From Ditylenchus dipsaci (taxonomy: Eukaryota > Nematoda > Chromadorea > Rhabditida > Anguinidae), in NCBI GenBank assembly GCA_004194705.1, contig SADC01001026.1, positions 1 to 64,000 on the forward strand: a stretch of 64,000 nt of DNA, in the 5' to 3' direction. A program made the position numbers and the translations under genes. The notes under the pieces are model-generated. The model ran no database searches, was not told the origin of the DNA, and worked only from the letters and a program-made list of their open reading frames with translations. Of the stretch, positions 12,174 to 23,049 are shown one piece after another (positions within the stretch are counted from its first letter, which is position 1; every line of letters starts with the position of its first letter).

Positions 12174-12507
12174 AACCAACCAAACCAAGTGGTCATCCAC
12201 TTGCTTTGGAGAGAATTTTTTTTTACTTTTTTCAGGTTTGAAAACTAGTCTTCTCGACTAATTCAGGCATGCTGAAGATGGTTTGATAATGGTAAAACTC
12301 CGTTTTCTCCGGTATTTTTTGAGCATTGGGACATAATTGGTTTTACCAAAACTCGATTTTGTCAAAACTCAAAAAATACCCGAGAAGACGGCGTTTTACC
12401 ATTATCAAACCATCTTCAGCATACACGAATTAGTCAAGATAAATGGTTTTGGAGCATGAAGACGTAAATTTTTCTGATCCAAGTGGACGACCACTTGGTT
12501 TGGTTGT
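12174..12507. repeat. CCAAGTGG foldback family, copy 1
   Basis: About 330-bp imperfect palindrome. The ends contain their own palindrome, CCAAGTGGACGACCACTTGG on the right and a mutated version on the left. Inner arms share GCTGAAGATGGTTTGATA and AAAAAATACCCGAGAAGACG-like text with copies near 29073, 31010, 43124, 45448, 45825 and 53808. Confidence 0.8.
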
Positions 12508-12646
12508 ACCCAACTAGTCGTAAACAGGTTGGGGAACTCAAGCAGTGTAGTGGTACCCGGGTAGTAATATTTTGGTCTTGTAATGAGATTTTTAAATTTA
12601 ATTTTTTTTTATGAATCCAACTTCAGTATATACTGGGTAATTCATG

Positions 12647-12755
12647 CACCAACAAAACCAAGTGGTCGTCCACTTGGAGCAAAAAAACCTTTTTACCGTT
12701 TTCATCTTCCAAAACCTGTTTTCTGGACTAATTCGGGCACGCTGAAGATGGTTTG
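12647..12755. repeat. CCAAGTGG family, half copy
   Basis: Only one arm: CCAAGTGGTCGTCCACTTGG followed by TTCCAAAACCTGTTTTCTGG and GCTGAAGATGGTTTGAT, cut off at the G run near 12757. Confidence 0.7.
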
Positions 12756-12959
12756 ATTATTCAGGGGGGGGGGGGTTATTTGGTGGGGGGTTATTTGAGG
12801 GGTCATGTCGTCAGCACAGAGAAATAATTAAGATTTATTTGCATTTTTTTACCAACTTTAGCAATACACTTTTTAGCTTCGTTTTGAACTGAAAAATCTC
12901 AAGATCGACCTAAAAAGCTGTGTGGTTGATCAATAAAATTCAGAACTCTTGTTTATTAA

Positions 12960-13316
12960 TTGAAACAAATCTACATCATAACACTTCAATACATACCACC
13001 CTCTTGTCACCCTTACGCTTCCTCCTGGCGGACCTACCCACTTTCCCAGCACTCCACTTAATCCCCTGTAACCTCTATCAACCTCCTGCCACCTCTACCC
13101 ACTCTAATGGCACTCCTGGCAACTATCCTAGCATACCTAACCACTCTCCCGGCACTCCTACATACTCCTCTAACATTTTACTGGCACTCCTGCCTGTTCT
13201 TCTGGCACCCCTATCTACTCTAGTGGCACACCTACCACCTACCTACACATACCTACATGCTGGCACAACCAGCCACTCTCCTGGCACGAACACCCCCCAC
13301 CATTATATTGGCACAT
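12960..13316. repeat. C-rich degenerate minisatellite
   Basis: Many variants of CACTCTCCTGGCACTCCTAC, most regular from 13030 to 13300. The long open frame across it is repetitive and not protein-like. Confidence 0.65.
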
Positions 13317-13639
13317 AATACTTTATAAAGACAGAAATTTCGAAAATACAAAACTACTGCCTAAAATACTTGTACTCAGACTCGTGCTCAGCACGAAAAA
13401 ACTATCCTAAAAGTGTCTCATGGGAATAATGAAAAATATTTGATCTGATACTTGAACTCGGCTGACATCAGACTGAGCCTTTCAAAATCATTTTGTTGAC
13501 AACTCACACTTTTGACAATTCAGCTTTTTTAAATTCTAAATTACAAAATTCATCTTGAGACGATTCATTCAAATCATCATTCAAATTTTTGTTAGCTCAT
13601 TCTAACCAGGATTTATTCTGGGTGGGGCTGTCCGCGCAA

Positions 13640-14460
13640 ATGGTTAATTCGCCAACTTTATGTCACTAAATGACAGTTTCACCCGAATGGGCTGAAATTA
13701 AAAGTTACTAAAATCTGAAAATAGACTACATTTTTTCAGCCTAAAATTTATGGTGAAACCGATCTGTTGACCAAAATTTTGATTTCACCCACCGAAACCC
13801 AAAAACAAGGAGGTACCACTTGTTCAGGCGAATATCCATACATATGACCCGGAAATTTTTTTATGTCAGAATCGAAAACCAACCGCCATATCATACGTAG
13901 AATTGTGCGGCAAATCGAGTTGATACGACTAAAACTACGAATTCACCCACCCAAACCCCGAAACCGGGGGGGTATCCTAGGGTCAGGTGGATATCCACCT
14001 GGATGGCCTGAAAAATAAAGTCAAGTCAAATTTTTTAAACAAACCACGATATCATACGTAAAATTGTGTAAGGAATTGGTTTGATAAGACCGAATTCGAG
14101 ATTTCCCCTCTTGAAGGCTGAAACCTGGCGGGTACGAGCTGGCCAGGGGGTAGCCAAAAAAAAATTAGTCGAATCGAATAATAAACCATGTTATCGTATG
14201 TAAAATCGCGTTAAAAATTTGATTTGTTATAACCAAATTTCGATTTTACTTACGCAAAGGTCGATAGCAAGGGTAGGTACTAAATGATCTACCTGGATAT
14301 GCACATGGATGGGCTGAACAATAAAAATTCCGTTGAAATCTAAAAAATCAATTATTTGAAAGTGAAATCGTGTGAAAAATTAAATTTGTCAATACTATAT
14401 TTGCATTTTTGCCATTAAATCTCAAAACGGTTGATGTTTTCTAGGTTAAGGCACACATCC
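13640..14460. repeat. Degenerate satellite, about 155-bp unit
   Basis: The phrase TTCACCCACCCAAACCCCG and variants recur near 13788, 13942, 14101, 14243 and 14400. Each unit also carries CAGGTGGATATCCACCTG-type palindromes and TATCATACGTAAAATTGTG. Single units are dispersed at 19440-20340 and 41700-43020. Confidence 0.65.
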
Positions 14461-14799
14461 ACTTGGTTGGCCTTAAAACCCTTGATTTTTAGGATTTAGT
14501 AGGCAAAATAGAAATTTGGTCAAACAAGACTTCTGACACGATTTCACGTGTGATAGAATACTTTGTATTTGATTTGAAAAAAAACTTTTTCAGGCTATCC
14601 AGGTGGATATCCACCTGACCAGGTGGTGCCCACCCAGGTTTCTTCCTTGAGGTGGGGAAAATCTAAAATATGGTCTTATCAAACACAATTCCTAGCACGA
14701 TTTTGCGTATGCCACCATGGATCGTTTTTGATCAAGACCATCTTTTGATTTTGAGTCCATCTAGGTCAATATTAACCTGGGTTCTAGTGCAGAATCCGT

Positions 14800-15010
14800 T
14801 GGGAAAATTTTCCTTCGTCCCCCTGTTGTTTTTATTGTGAAACAACTTGGTCTCCCCTGTCCATCATGGTTATGTTAATACAGTGATTATGGTAATTATA
14901 GTTAACATGATCACCTTGACCATGAACACCTTCAAAACAACAGGACCAAGTTGTTTTCAATAAAAAACAACAGGGGAACCAAGGCAAATTTTGGCAACGG
15001 CTTCTGCACT
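14800..15010. repeat. Central hairpin with CCCCTGTTGTTTTTATTG
   Basis: Arms TTTCCTTCGTCCCCCTGTTG... / ...CAACAGGGGAACCAAGGCAAA around a TGATCATGGT-rich centre. Confidence 0.6.
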
Positions 15011-15489
15011 AAGGCCACCAAAATGCACTATCCACCTGTCCCGAGGGGTACCCTCCCCAGGTTACGGGTTCGGGTAAGTGAAATAAGAGTTTAGGTCTCA
15101 TCAAACCCAATTCACCACACTATTTCCCATATCATGAGATATTTTTGTTTAATTCATTTTTTTTTAAATTTTCAAGAGTGAAAAAAAATACATCGCAAAA
15201 GATATGTATGGGTGCTTGTAAGTAAGAATATACAACAAGACGAATCTAAATACTGATGAATTGTCAATAATTACAATATTGTTATGACACGATTATCAAA
15301 AATTTGAATAAAAAAAAGCCGAATTGTCAAAAGTCTGAGTTTTCAAAAGTCTGAGTCGTCAACAAAATGAATTTTGAAAGGCTCAGTCTGATGTCAGCCC
15401 TTGAACTCAAGCTGAGCGACACTTCTCGTGTCGAGACAAATGCCATTTTTGAAATTTGAGAGTGAGAAACGAATCCGTGTCAGTGTTTC

Positions 15490-15945
15490 CAAAAAGCAGA
15501 AGCGGAAATCAGAAACAGAAATCTGAACGCAGAAAGCAGAAGCAGTACAGAAGCAGAAGCATAAAGCAAAAGCATAAGAACTTTCTGCTTCTGCCTCTGC
15601 TTCTGCTTTTCAAAACGTTCTGTTTCTGCTTCTGCTTTTCAAACTTTATGCTTCTGCTTTTGAAACTTTCTGTTTCTGCTTCTGCTTTTCAAACTTTATG
15701 CTTCTGCTTTCTGCTTCTGCTTTTCAAACTTTCTGCTTCTGCTTCTGCTTTTCAAACTTTATGCTTCTGCTTTCTGCTTCTGCTTTTCAAACTTTCTGTT
15801 TCTGCTTCTGCTTCTGCCTTTCAAACTTTATGCTTCTGCTTTCTGCTTCTGCTTTTCAAACTTTCTGTTTCTGCTTCTGCTTCTGCCTTTCAAACTTTAT
15901 GCTTCTGCTTTCTGCTTCTGCTTTTGAAACTTTCTGCTTCTGCAT
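15490..15945. repeat. Foldback array of GCTTCTGCTTTTCAAACTTT
   Basis: From 15575 to 15945 a unit of about 60 bp (TTTATGCTTCTGCTTTCTGC, TTCTGCTTTTCAAACTTTC) repeats about six times; 15490-15570 carries the complement AGCAGAAGCGGAAATCAG. The 178-aa open frame here is the repeated unit in translation. Confidence 0.75.
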
Positions 15946-16036
15946 TCAGTTTCTACCTATTTTCTGTTCTGACTTATTTATTCGTTCTTTAAGCCTTTGA
16001 TCATACTCTGACTTTTACATAGTATTTTTAGAAAAT

Positions 16037-16525
16037 CATGTCAAGTATTGCTGAAAGCTCGCCATCATCTCAAGCCAGCAGTACGCGAGGGAAAAGAATA
16101 GGAGGCAGCAAGAGAGGGCCTATCTGAGAACAATATGACGAAGTCACTTCTAAGTCACTTCTAGGAAATTTTGCTAAGAGCATTATAAGATATAATGTTT
16201 TAGAAAGTGCAGAATCCAAGATGCGCTCACGGATGTTCTTGCAATTCCGGCTTATCCAATAAATATGTTTTTGCAATTTTTTGCAATCATGGTTAAAAAA
16301 TTATTTAATTTGATATCTGCTATATAACGCTTGCTTAGTTTCTAAAAAGCTTCGAAACTCTGAGAAGCTTATTGGTATCTAAGTGCAATGCAGTTCAAAA
16401 ACGACGAAGAAAGCACTGGAAGAAATTCGTAATGAGCCATCAATTACCTGTGACTGCTGGACAGATAAGAGCATGAAGCACTCTTACCTTAGTATAATTT
16501 TGGAACTGCACTATCCCTATTCTTG
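16037..16525 (+). pseudogene. hAT transposase, N-terminal fragment
   Basis: The start reads as a Ser-rich leader and KRGPI-(stop)-EQYDEVTS, close to the opening GPIWEHFDEV phrase of BED-finger hAT transposases. After 16385 the frame gives SITCDCWTDKSMKHSYLSII, the conserved hAT block around the catalytic DxWT (expected TTDLWTD...HSYL). The frame contains a stop at the position of the conserved Trp and further breaks. No inverted termini were identified around it. Confidence 0.6.
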
Positions 16526-16529
16526 ATAT

Positions 16530-17000
16530 TCATAAGCATAACACTCCATTTCGTTGACAAAAACACAACGCTTCGCCGCTTTTTCTTGGGTCTGAAGGAA
16601 CTTGGGTCTGAAGGAAATGCGCTCGCTTATAAATAAATTTCACCACTCTCCTAGCGCTAACAAAGTAAAGTCGTTCAAGCATCATAACACTCGTGAATTT
16701 TTCAAATTTAGGAACTGAGTGGTTCAACCGGTTTGACTCTTCTCGTTCCGAGTCATGCCGAGTCATGGATTGGTGAGATTTTGAAGCGAGGTATTGCAGT
16801 GCAGGCTTCATCCGAAACAACTATAAATGCCTTAAAGTACTGGACAAGTTTCATTTATTCAGAGTTTCTTTGACATAAGAAATGGATTTTTCAGATAGAT
16901 TTCTTAGTCATGACAAACAAGCTTAGTATATATATTTAATATATTTGAGTCTTAACAGTAAAAGTTTGCTAAGGTTGCGTTGACTTTTGATTAAAAACTA
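16530..17000. other. Spacer, no gene seen
   Basis: Open minus-strand frame of 96 codons shows no family signature; probably decayed hAT DNA. Confidence 0.35.
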
Positions 17001-17001
17001 G

Positions 17002-17884
17002 AGCTGGAATCTAGCGTTCGGGCGGGATTTCAGGGCGTGGTTATCAGCCAAAAAATTTTCGGATCGGAATTATCGCTAAAAAATTTCGGGATCCCGTCGG
17101 ATCACGTTCAAATTTCGGGATTTTTCCATTCTTTGTTTTTTACAAGAAATTACCCTCAAACATTGCTCTATGATCCAAATACACCTTCAGTAAACACTTT
17201 ATATGGCTACGCTTCACATAATCGACACAATTCGATAACAATAAATTATTATTATTAATAATTTATCAACGGCAAAGCCTTGTTCAAAAAATTAACATTT
17301 CACTTAAATGTCGGCTGGTCAACACTGGCGAAGGGAAGTTTAGCACAAGCTATGTGATGAATAACTTTTTGTCCAACGAAGAGAGTTCTCCTACAAATCA
17401 AAAGAATGTTACAAAAAGATAACGCAGCTTTGAACAAGTAATAACACCTTTCGGCAAAATCTTTAAAATTGGTGCATAGAGTTCTTCTGAGCCTCTTGCT
17501 TTTCTCTGAGTTTATTCAGCAAATTCATCGTGTGATTTTGCGTGAACGAGAATCCTTTTTGTGCTGCTTTGATTGATTTTTGGCACATTCCGCATTTGTC
17601 TTCAAACGCCGACAGTTTCTCGAAAAGTCTGATACTCGAGATAACGCTTATAGCTATAAAAATCAAGTAAAAATTATATCGGAGAGAGATCGAAAGAATC
17701 AATTTTGCAAAAAAAATGCTTCAAATGTATGTTTTTTTATTTGATAAATTTCTGTTGGGAATCGACGTATTTCGGATCGGGATTTCGGAAAATGATCGGG
17801 CGGGATTTCGGGACGGAATTTTCGCCCAAAAATCGATCGGGCGGGATCGGGATCCCGTCGGGATCCCGTCCCGTTTCCAGCTCT
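17002..17884. mobile_element. hAT-like nonautonomous element, ends AGAGCTGGAA
   Basis: Ends AGAGCTGGAA / TTCCAGCTCT with subterminal GGGCGGGATTTC, GGGATCCCGTCGG repeated in both ends (17030-17110; 17780-17870). An 8-bp target duplication is not obvious. A BED-finger-like exon lies inside. Confidence 0.5.
17463..17702 (-). pseudogene. BED-type zinc finger fragment (hAT transposase N-terminus)
   Basis: Minus-strand frame contains FEKLSAFEDKCGMCQKSIKA followed by TMNLLNKLREK, matching the CxxC...sNLlrHLkrkH layout of BED fingers, with the last zinc-binding His replaced by Gln (REKQ). It lies inside the AGAGCTGGAA element, which fits a hAT origin. Likely non-functional. Confidence 0.5.
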
Positions 17885-18041
17885 ATTGGAAACTGTAATC
17901 CTTGCTAAAAAAAGGAATTTTTCGTCAAAATTTGCATATCGTAGTTAATAAACACTGGAAATTGTAGAAAATATAAGAAAATGTTTTTCAAAAATCTTGG
18001 CGTTTTGTTGTTTTTAAAATGATTATGTTTTTGAATTTTAA

Positions 18042-18054
18042 GCCCTGTAAGTGG
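18042..18054. repeat. Left 13-bp direct repeat of the MULE-like element
   Basis: GCCCTGTAAGTGG, repeated exactly at 24801-24813. Confidence 0.7.
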
Positions 18055-18799
18055 GTGCGTAGTCGTTTGAGTTATGGCGTGCAAAAGGGCACAAAGTAAC
18101 TCAAACGACTTATTATGGACGTTTGAGTTACTTTGCGCCCTTTTGCACAAAGTAACTGAAACGTCTTAAAATTTATTTCTGCGATATTTGTTTTGTTTTC
18201 GATTTCTTTTTTTCTTTCGTTACTCTTTGCAAATGTCTATGTCTTCTCCAGACGTCTTCTTCCTCGACCGATGGAAATACTGCTGGTCCTGAACCATCAA
18301 ACCTATTTCTATGAACTGTTCGGGAATTTTTTCTGTGCAAAGTTTCGCAAATTTTTCAGTTCTGATGTAATTGCGAATGTCTCAGTTTTAGCTTGATCCT
18401 CTGTGTTGTTGAAATCATCTTTCAACATGTTTGATTTGAGTGAAAATTCTTGAACACCTTAATTCCACTTCTTAGGTACTAAAAAAATTGTTCAAAGGTG
18501 AATGGAGATGAAAGATAAATTTGCTGGCATTAGTTGTCTACCACCTGTGCAGGGAACTGCAAACACGCCTATATCGGCGTGAAATAGGCGTATTTTTACG
18601 CCTATGAATAGGCGTAATTTCCTACGATAGGCGTTACGCCTAAGATTGGCGTAAAACGCCTAACTTAGGCGTTTACGCCTATTTCACGCCTATTTGAAGC
18701 GCCAATTCAAAATCGTGTTATTTTAGAGACTAGCTTATTAAAAAGTTTATTCGATAGAGCCAAACGTAGTCAATCCATTTTTCACCAATGATCGTAGCA

Positions 18800-19192
18800 T
18801 TATAATAGAGGAAGTTTTTCATATGTCAATCTGTTTCTAAGGTCTGTGGCAACGATTCCCAATGTTGAAAATGATCGCTCAATGGAGGCTGAGCAAGACG
18901 GGATGCACAAAATTTCTCTGGCTAACTTAGACAATATCGGTATGTCTAAATTCATCTGTATTTTTTTTCAGTTTCACATACTTACATCTTGTTTGCTTCT
19001 CCAAAATTCAAGTGCATCAATATTTAGCTTGGGAAGTGCGGCATAGGCTTGCAGCTCATTTTCTATTGTGTCATTTTCATCATCTTCATCATCATCAAAG
19101 TCGCTCCTACGCGCACCAGTGATTTGTCTTGTGCTCTCGTACTTAGCAGCAAATTTCCTCACAGCTATCATCGCCTTAAACTTTGCCACCAT
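18800..19192 (-). pseudogene. hAT transposase, C-terminal dimerisation region
   Basis: Exon 1 gives an acidic stretch (DFDDDEDDENDTIENELQAY) and LNIDALEFWRSKQD; a 30-nt GT-AG intron (GTAAGTATGT...ATACAG) follows; exon 2 gives NLDIPILSKLAREILCIPS then SASIERSFSTLG and DLRNRL. This is the classical hAT C-terminal block (LDWW..., LSxLAxxxLxIP, SSxxERxFS). Stop TAA near 18800. The catalytic and N-terminal parts are not recognisable upstream, where later elements were inserted, so this copy appears incomplete. Confidence 0.8.
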
Positions 19193-19551
19193 ACATTATC
19201 TATTAATGTTATTTCTTTAGAGAAGGCCCCAACATATTACTTATATCTTAACGCAGAAAAATAAATATCGCAAATCAGCTTTAACATTTTTTTTTAATCA
19301 ATACAACGGTTTTCAAAAACAACGGTTTTCAAAATAGAGGATTTCAAAATAGTCGGTTTTCCTAATAGCGACTTTCAAATTACAAGACTTAAAAAGTAGC
19401 CACATTGATATTAGCAGGTTTTCACACTGAATTTGGGTGCATAAACGTTTCCCAAATTTCACCCACGCAAAGCCAAAAACGCGCGGTGGGTACCTCCTGG
19501 TCAGGTGGATATCCACCTGGATGGCCTGAAAAATAAAATTTCTTAAAAATA

Positions 19552-20135
19552 CAGGGTGGCGCAACGTGAACTGGTGAATGAATTTTTGCCATAACTTTTT
19601 TATTTTCAAAGATTTTGACGAGATCTTTTTTTTTAAAGAAAGCTGAATAGATGAGAAAGCGAATGATACCAAACATGCTTATTTTTGTTGCTGAGATCGT
19701 TTTTAAAAATGTGTTTTATTAAAATGTTAATTTTTCCTTCTATTAGGCCATGGTTTACACAGCTCAAGAGAAAGCCAAGTGCGTCGAGTGGTTCATAGAA
19801 GAAGGGAAAAGGGTCGCAGCGTTCAGCGTTCGATACCGAAGGGAGCTAGGAATTCGTGCAAAGGTGCCAAAGCGAGACACAATTCTGGATTGGTACACAA
19901 AGTTCAAGGGCAAATGAATGGAAAGTCTGTCGAAGAAGAATATTAAGTGAAATCGTTGTTATTTTTGTCTGATATTGTTGAGTGTGTTCAAATAAAGTTT
20001 TCACCGCAAGTTTGATTATCATTCGCTTTCTCATCTATTCAGCTTTCTTTTTAAAAAAAAGATCTCGTCAAAATCCTTGAAAATAAAAAAGTTATGGGAA
20101 AAAATTCATTCACCAGTTTACGTTGCGCCACCCTG
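19552..20135 (+). mobile_element. Tc1/mariner-type element nested in the hAT element
   Basis: 584 bp, ends CAGGGTGGCGCAACGTGAAC / GTTTACGTTGCGCCACCCTG, arms about 125 bp, flanked by TA (19550-19551, 20136-20137). It splits a satellite unit that continues on both sides (CACCTGGATGGCCTGAAAAA before, AATAAACCATTTTTCC after). Confidence 0.85.
19750..19917 (+). CDS. DUF4817-type helix-turn-helix remnant of a Tc1/mariner transposase
   Basis: A 55-codon frame begins MVYTAQEKAKCVEWFIEEGK and ends RDTILDWYTKFKGK then TGA. It matches the DUF4817 DNA-binding domain at the N-terminus of many Tc1/mariner transposases (pattern MVYS..EK...V.WF...K.....RR.F......VP.R.TI..W...F). Start and stop are clean, but the catalytic domain is absent, so it could at most make a DNA-binding peptide that recognises the element's own ends. 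Confidence 0.7.
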   Translation: MVYTAQEKAKCVEWFIEEGKRVAAFSVRYRRELGIRAKVPKRDTILDWYTKFKGK

Positions 20136-20398
20136 TAAAAATAAACCATTTTTCCTAATTTGAAATTGTGTGAGAAATTGGGCTTGTTAAGACCAAAAGT
20201 GCGATTCCACAATGTGGAATCCACATGCCCAACCCCAAACCTGGAATGGCTACCACTTGGACAGGTTGATATCCAGGTAACTCCAGAGTAGGGGTATATT
20301 CACCCAAATGACCTGAAAAATCGAACGCTTGTCTTTTTGTATCTGAAATTATAGTAAAATAAGGTATGTGCCCAGCTGGATTCGAACCAACAACGGAA

Positions 20399-22245
20399 CT
20401 TATTGGGTTGGGGGGGGGGCCGTTTTTTTCACTTATTTAAAATAGTGTTTAAACGACTCCTAAGTAATTTTTATATGCTTAAAACGATGAAAAAGATATT
20501 TTCTGACATTTTTCCACACAAAAAATAGTATTTTTTAAAAAAAAAATTTTTACTTTTTGCCTTGGGGGACCAAGGCAAATTACCTTGTATTAAAGTATTC
20601 TACCCGTTTTGCTCACTGGAGCTGGGCAAAAAAAGCCACTATATGCATTTTTAATCAAGAGTCTTGCTCGGAATTATGTCTAAGGTAAGTGAGTGCGCGC
20701 ATCTCCAACTCGTCTTTCAGCCCCGCTACCGCGGGGCCAGCCCGGGGCATTTAATTTTTTCTCCTTCTTCTCCTCCCCCACAGTTCTACACTACTCTTCC
20801 AATTTTTTGCACTGTAGAGCCCTGATGATGATGAAGAAGTGATGATTCAATGATCAATAATCAATTGAACAAATGTCAGAAGGCCATTGGATGTCAGATG
20901 GTAGAGGCATGATTGGATGCATGAATTAAACCAAGCCAATTAAATCGATTCAAATGGATAAGTTGACCGATCCAGCCAGTTGAAGCGATTTAAATGGATA
21001 GATTGCTTAATCCAACCAGTTAAAATGGTTCAAATGGATGGATTGACCAATCTAGCCAGTTATATCGCCTCGAATAGATGAATTTAACAATCCAGCCCGT
21101 TGAATCGATTTAAATGGATGGATTGACCAATGCAGCCATTTGAATCGATTCAAACAGATGTATTGACCAATGAAGCCATATGAATGGATACAAATGAATG
21201 AATTGACCAATGAAGCCAATTGAACTGATTCGAATGGATAGATTGACCAATCCAACCATTTAAATCGATTACAATGGATGTATTGACCAATGAAGCCAGT
21301 TGAACTGATTCAAATAGATAGATTGATCAATCCAGCCAGTTTAAGCGAGTCAATTGGATAAATTGACTAACCGAGCCAGTTGAAGCGATTCAAATGGATG
21401 AATAGATCAATCCAGCCAGTTGAATCGAGTCAAATGGATAAATTGACCAATCCAGCTAAATGATTTGATTCAAATGGATAAATAATGTCAACCTATCCCG
21501 TTGAAAATATTCAACCATGATACTTGACAAATTTCGAATCGAAAAAATCGAGAAAAAAGTCAAAAAAAAATTGAAATGACTCGAAATTTTTTGAAATGTA
21601 GGCCCGATGCCTGCCCTGTCCACTCCAAGCCACTGACCATTGAGCTTGGAGAGGAGAGAGCAGACCCGACCGCCCGTCACACAACAAAACTTACGAATGA
21701 ATGAAATGACTAAAAATTTGCTTATATAGGCAGAATGACTGAGAAAAAGATGTTTGGTCTCGAAAAGAAAGAACGTTTGAAACGAATGTGCACAGACACA
21801 CGGACAGACAGACAACGCTCCTTTAGTAGAGCCCCTTTAGTTTAGCCCTTTAGTTTAGCCCCCTTCGGGGCGCAGGGGGCTTGGTTGCTTGGGGTTGAGA
21901 TGCGCCCCACCCACATACCTTAGACACAAATCACTCGAAAGGACTCTGGATGCATAAAATGTATGCATACCATAGTTTCTTTATGCGGTAGGCCCCAGTC
22001 AACAAAACTATGTTCAAATTCCATCTTTTTGGTATCCAGGTACCCTTTCAGGTTGGATTGCCTTGAGGGACCAAGGCAAAAAGTTGAATTTTAGTCAAAA
22101 AAATTTTTTTCTAAAAACCCATTTTTGTGTGGAAAAATGTCAGAAAATGATTTTTTATCGTTTTAAGCATATAAAAAATTACTTAGAGTCATTTAAACAC
22201 TATTTTTAAATAAGTAAAAAAAACCCGCCCCCCCCCATCCCAATA
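20399..22245. mobile_element. Foldback element containing a 40-bp minisatellite
   Basis: Arms of about 135 bp: CTTATTGGGTTGGGGGGG... (20399) against ...CCCCCCATCCCAATAAGTG (22245), continuing through AAGCATATAAAAAATTACTTA and GGAAAAATGTCAGAAAAT. Inside, a second inverted pair (GACCAAGGCAA; CTTAGACATAATTC/GATGCGC) encloses the 40-bp array. A solo arm lies at 11460. Confidence 0.7.
20925..21490. repeat. Minisatellite with an exact 40-bp period
   Basis: About 14 units of TCCAGCCAGTTGAATCGATT + CAAATGGATAGATTGACCAA. The anchor word falls at 20971, 21011, 21051, 21091 and so on every 40 bases to 21451, without any indel, although single bases vary. Confidence 0.85.
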
Positions 22246-22297
22246 AGTGCCCCAACAACCTCTAAATCACCTCTTAGAATCGCTCAGAACTCCATCC

Positions 22298-22530
22298 AGA
22301 GTGATCAAACCAAGTCTTCAACCACCTGTAGCAATTTTTTTTTAACTTTTTCGGTAGCCAGGGGGGGGGGCTTCCCCCCCCCCGTGGCTACACCAACGTA
22401 CCACACAAAACCTTATTTCACTACTAACAAACCATTATCAGCGTGTCCGAATCAGTCCAAAAAACAGGTTTTGGAACATGAAAAACGAGAAAAAAATTTG
22501 ATCCAAATGGACGTCCACTTGGTTTTGCCC
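22298..22530. repeat. CCAAGTGG family, damaged copy with a G/C hairpin insert
   Basis: Left end ATCAAACCAAGTCTTCAACC, right end GATCCAAATGGACGTCCACTTGG. The middle has been replaced around GTAGCCAGGGGGG / CCCCCCGTGGCTAC (22353-22387), a hairpin with a stem of about ten G:C pairs and a CTTC loop. Confidence 0.6.
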
Positions 22531-22857
22531 TACAAGGGGTTTGCACTTAGGGGGTGCACTTAAAGGGGGAGGTGCACTTGGAGGTCTGTCGTAGTGCAGT
22601 GGGTGACTTCACTGCGTTGCGTGCTCGTATCTTCTCCGGTTCAAATCCACCTGGTAGCTAGCCTTTTTAATTTTTCTCACTTTTTTAAATTTAGGCTAAA
22701 AAATCACACAAGCCCTTAAACATCAAGAATGAAACAAAAATCATGCAGCCTTACTGATGAAATCGACCACTTGAAAGCAATGTTAATCCGGGACAAAATC
22801 CTTTGTTGCAAGTAAATTCATTAGCTTATTAGTTGTACGGATCCAATAGAACGTGGC

Positions 22858-23049
22858 AAAATTTCAAGGAAGATATCAACGATCCAGGATGGGGGTCATT
22901 GGACTTCAGTAATGGACAATAAACATGTTCGCTGCTCTTGGACTGATCTCTGGCCCGCCGGTCCATGTGGTGTTCTACGTTGTGTAAAAGGAGTTGATGG
23001 TGAGATGAACGTGTACAATATCACTGGAGACTACATGGCTATGCTATGA
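22858..23049 (+). other. Possible captured exon inside the hAT element
   Basis: A 62-codon open stretch with non-repetitive, Cys/Trp-bearing text (GGHWTSVMDNKHVRCSWTDL, then WPAGPCGVLRCVKG) ends at TGA. I do not recognise the family. Codon content looks more gene-like than its surroundings, but no start, no clear splice sites and no known domain support it. Confidence 0.25.

Larger units (their letters stand above)
11788..12805. repeat. Foldback element, word AAATAACCCCCC
   Basis: Left arm CCCCTCAAATAACCCCCCAC (and a mirrored copy near 11840) pairs with GGGGGTTATTTGGTGGGG / GGGTTATTTGAGGGG at 12762-12802; a G run lies at about 12757. The interior contains a TCTCACTCTCACTCT simple-sequence stretch (12000-12060), one complete and one half copy of the CCAAGTGG palindrome family. 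Confidence 0.65.
13445..15420. mobile_element. 2-kb inverted-repeat element carrying a 155-bp satellite
   Basis: Terminal text GCTGACATCAGACTGAGCCT (13460) is mirrored by AGGCTCAGTCTGATGTCAGC (15382), with paired CAAAATCATTTTGTTGACAA-like sequence inside; the arms are about 90 bp. Between them lie about five units of a roughly 155-bp satellite (13640-14460), inverted units (14580-14720) and a central hairpin. No transposase seen, so the class is open. Confidence 0.65.

Noticed and set aside
12920..13318. 132-aa Pro/Thr/Leu-rich open frame
   Set aside because: Lies in a degenerate C-rich minisatellite; composition follows the repeat.
15456..15992. 178-aa open frame with repeated CFCF and SASAFQTL text
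   Set aside because: Period matches the 60-bp CTTCTGCTT repeat, so it is not a protein gene.
20925..21490. CRISPR-like regular repeats
   Set aside because: Units are contiguous 40-bp tandem copies without unique spacers, in eukaryotic DNA with introns; same for the 20-bp array at 38065.
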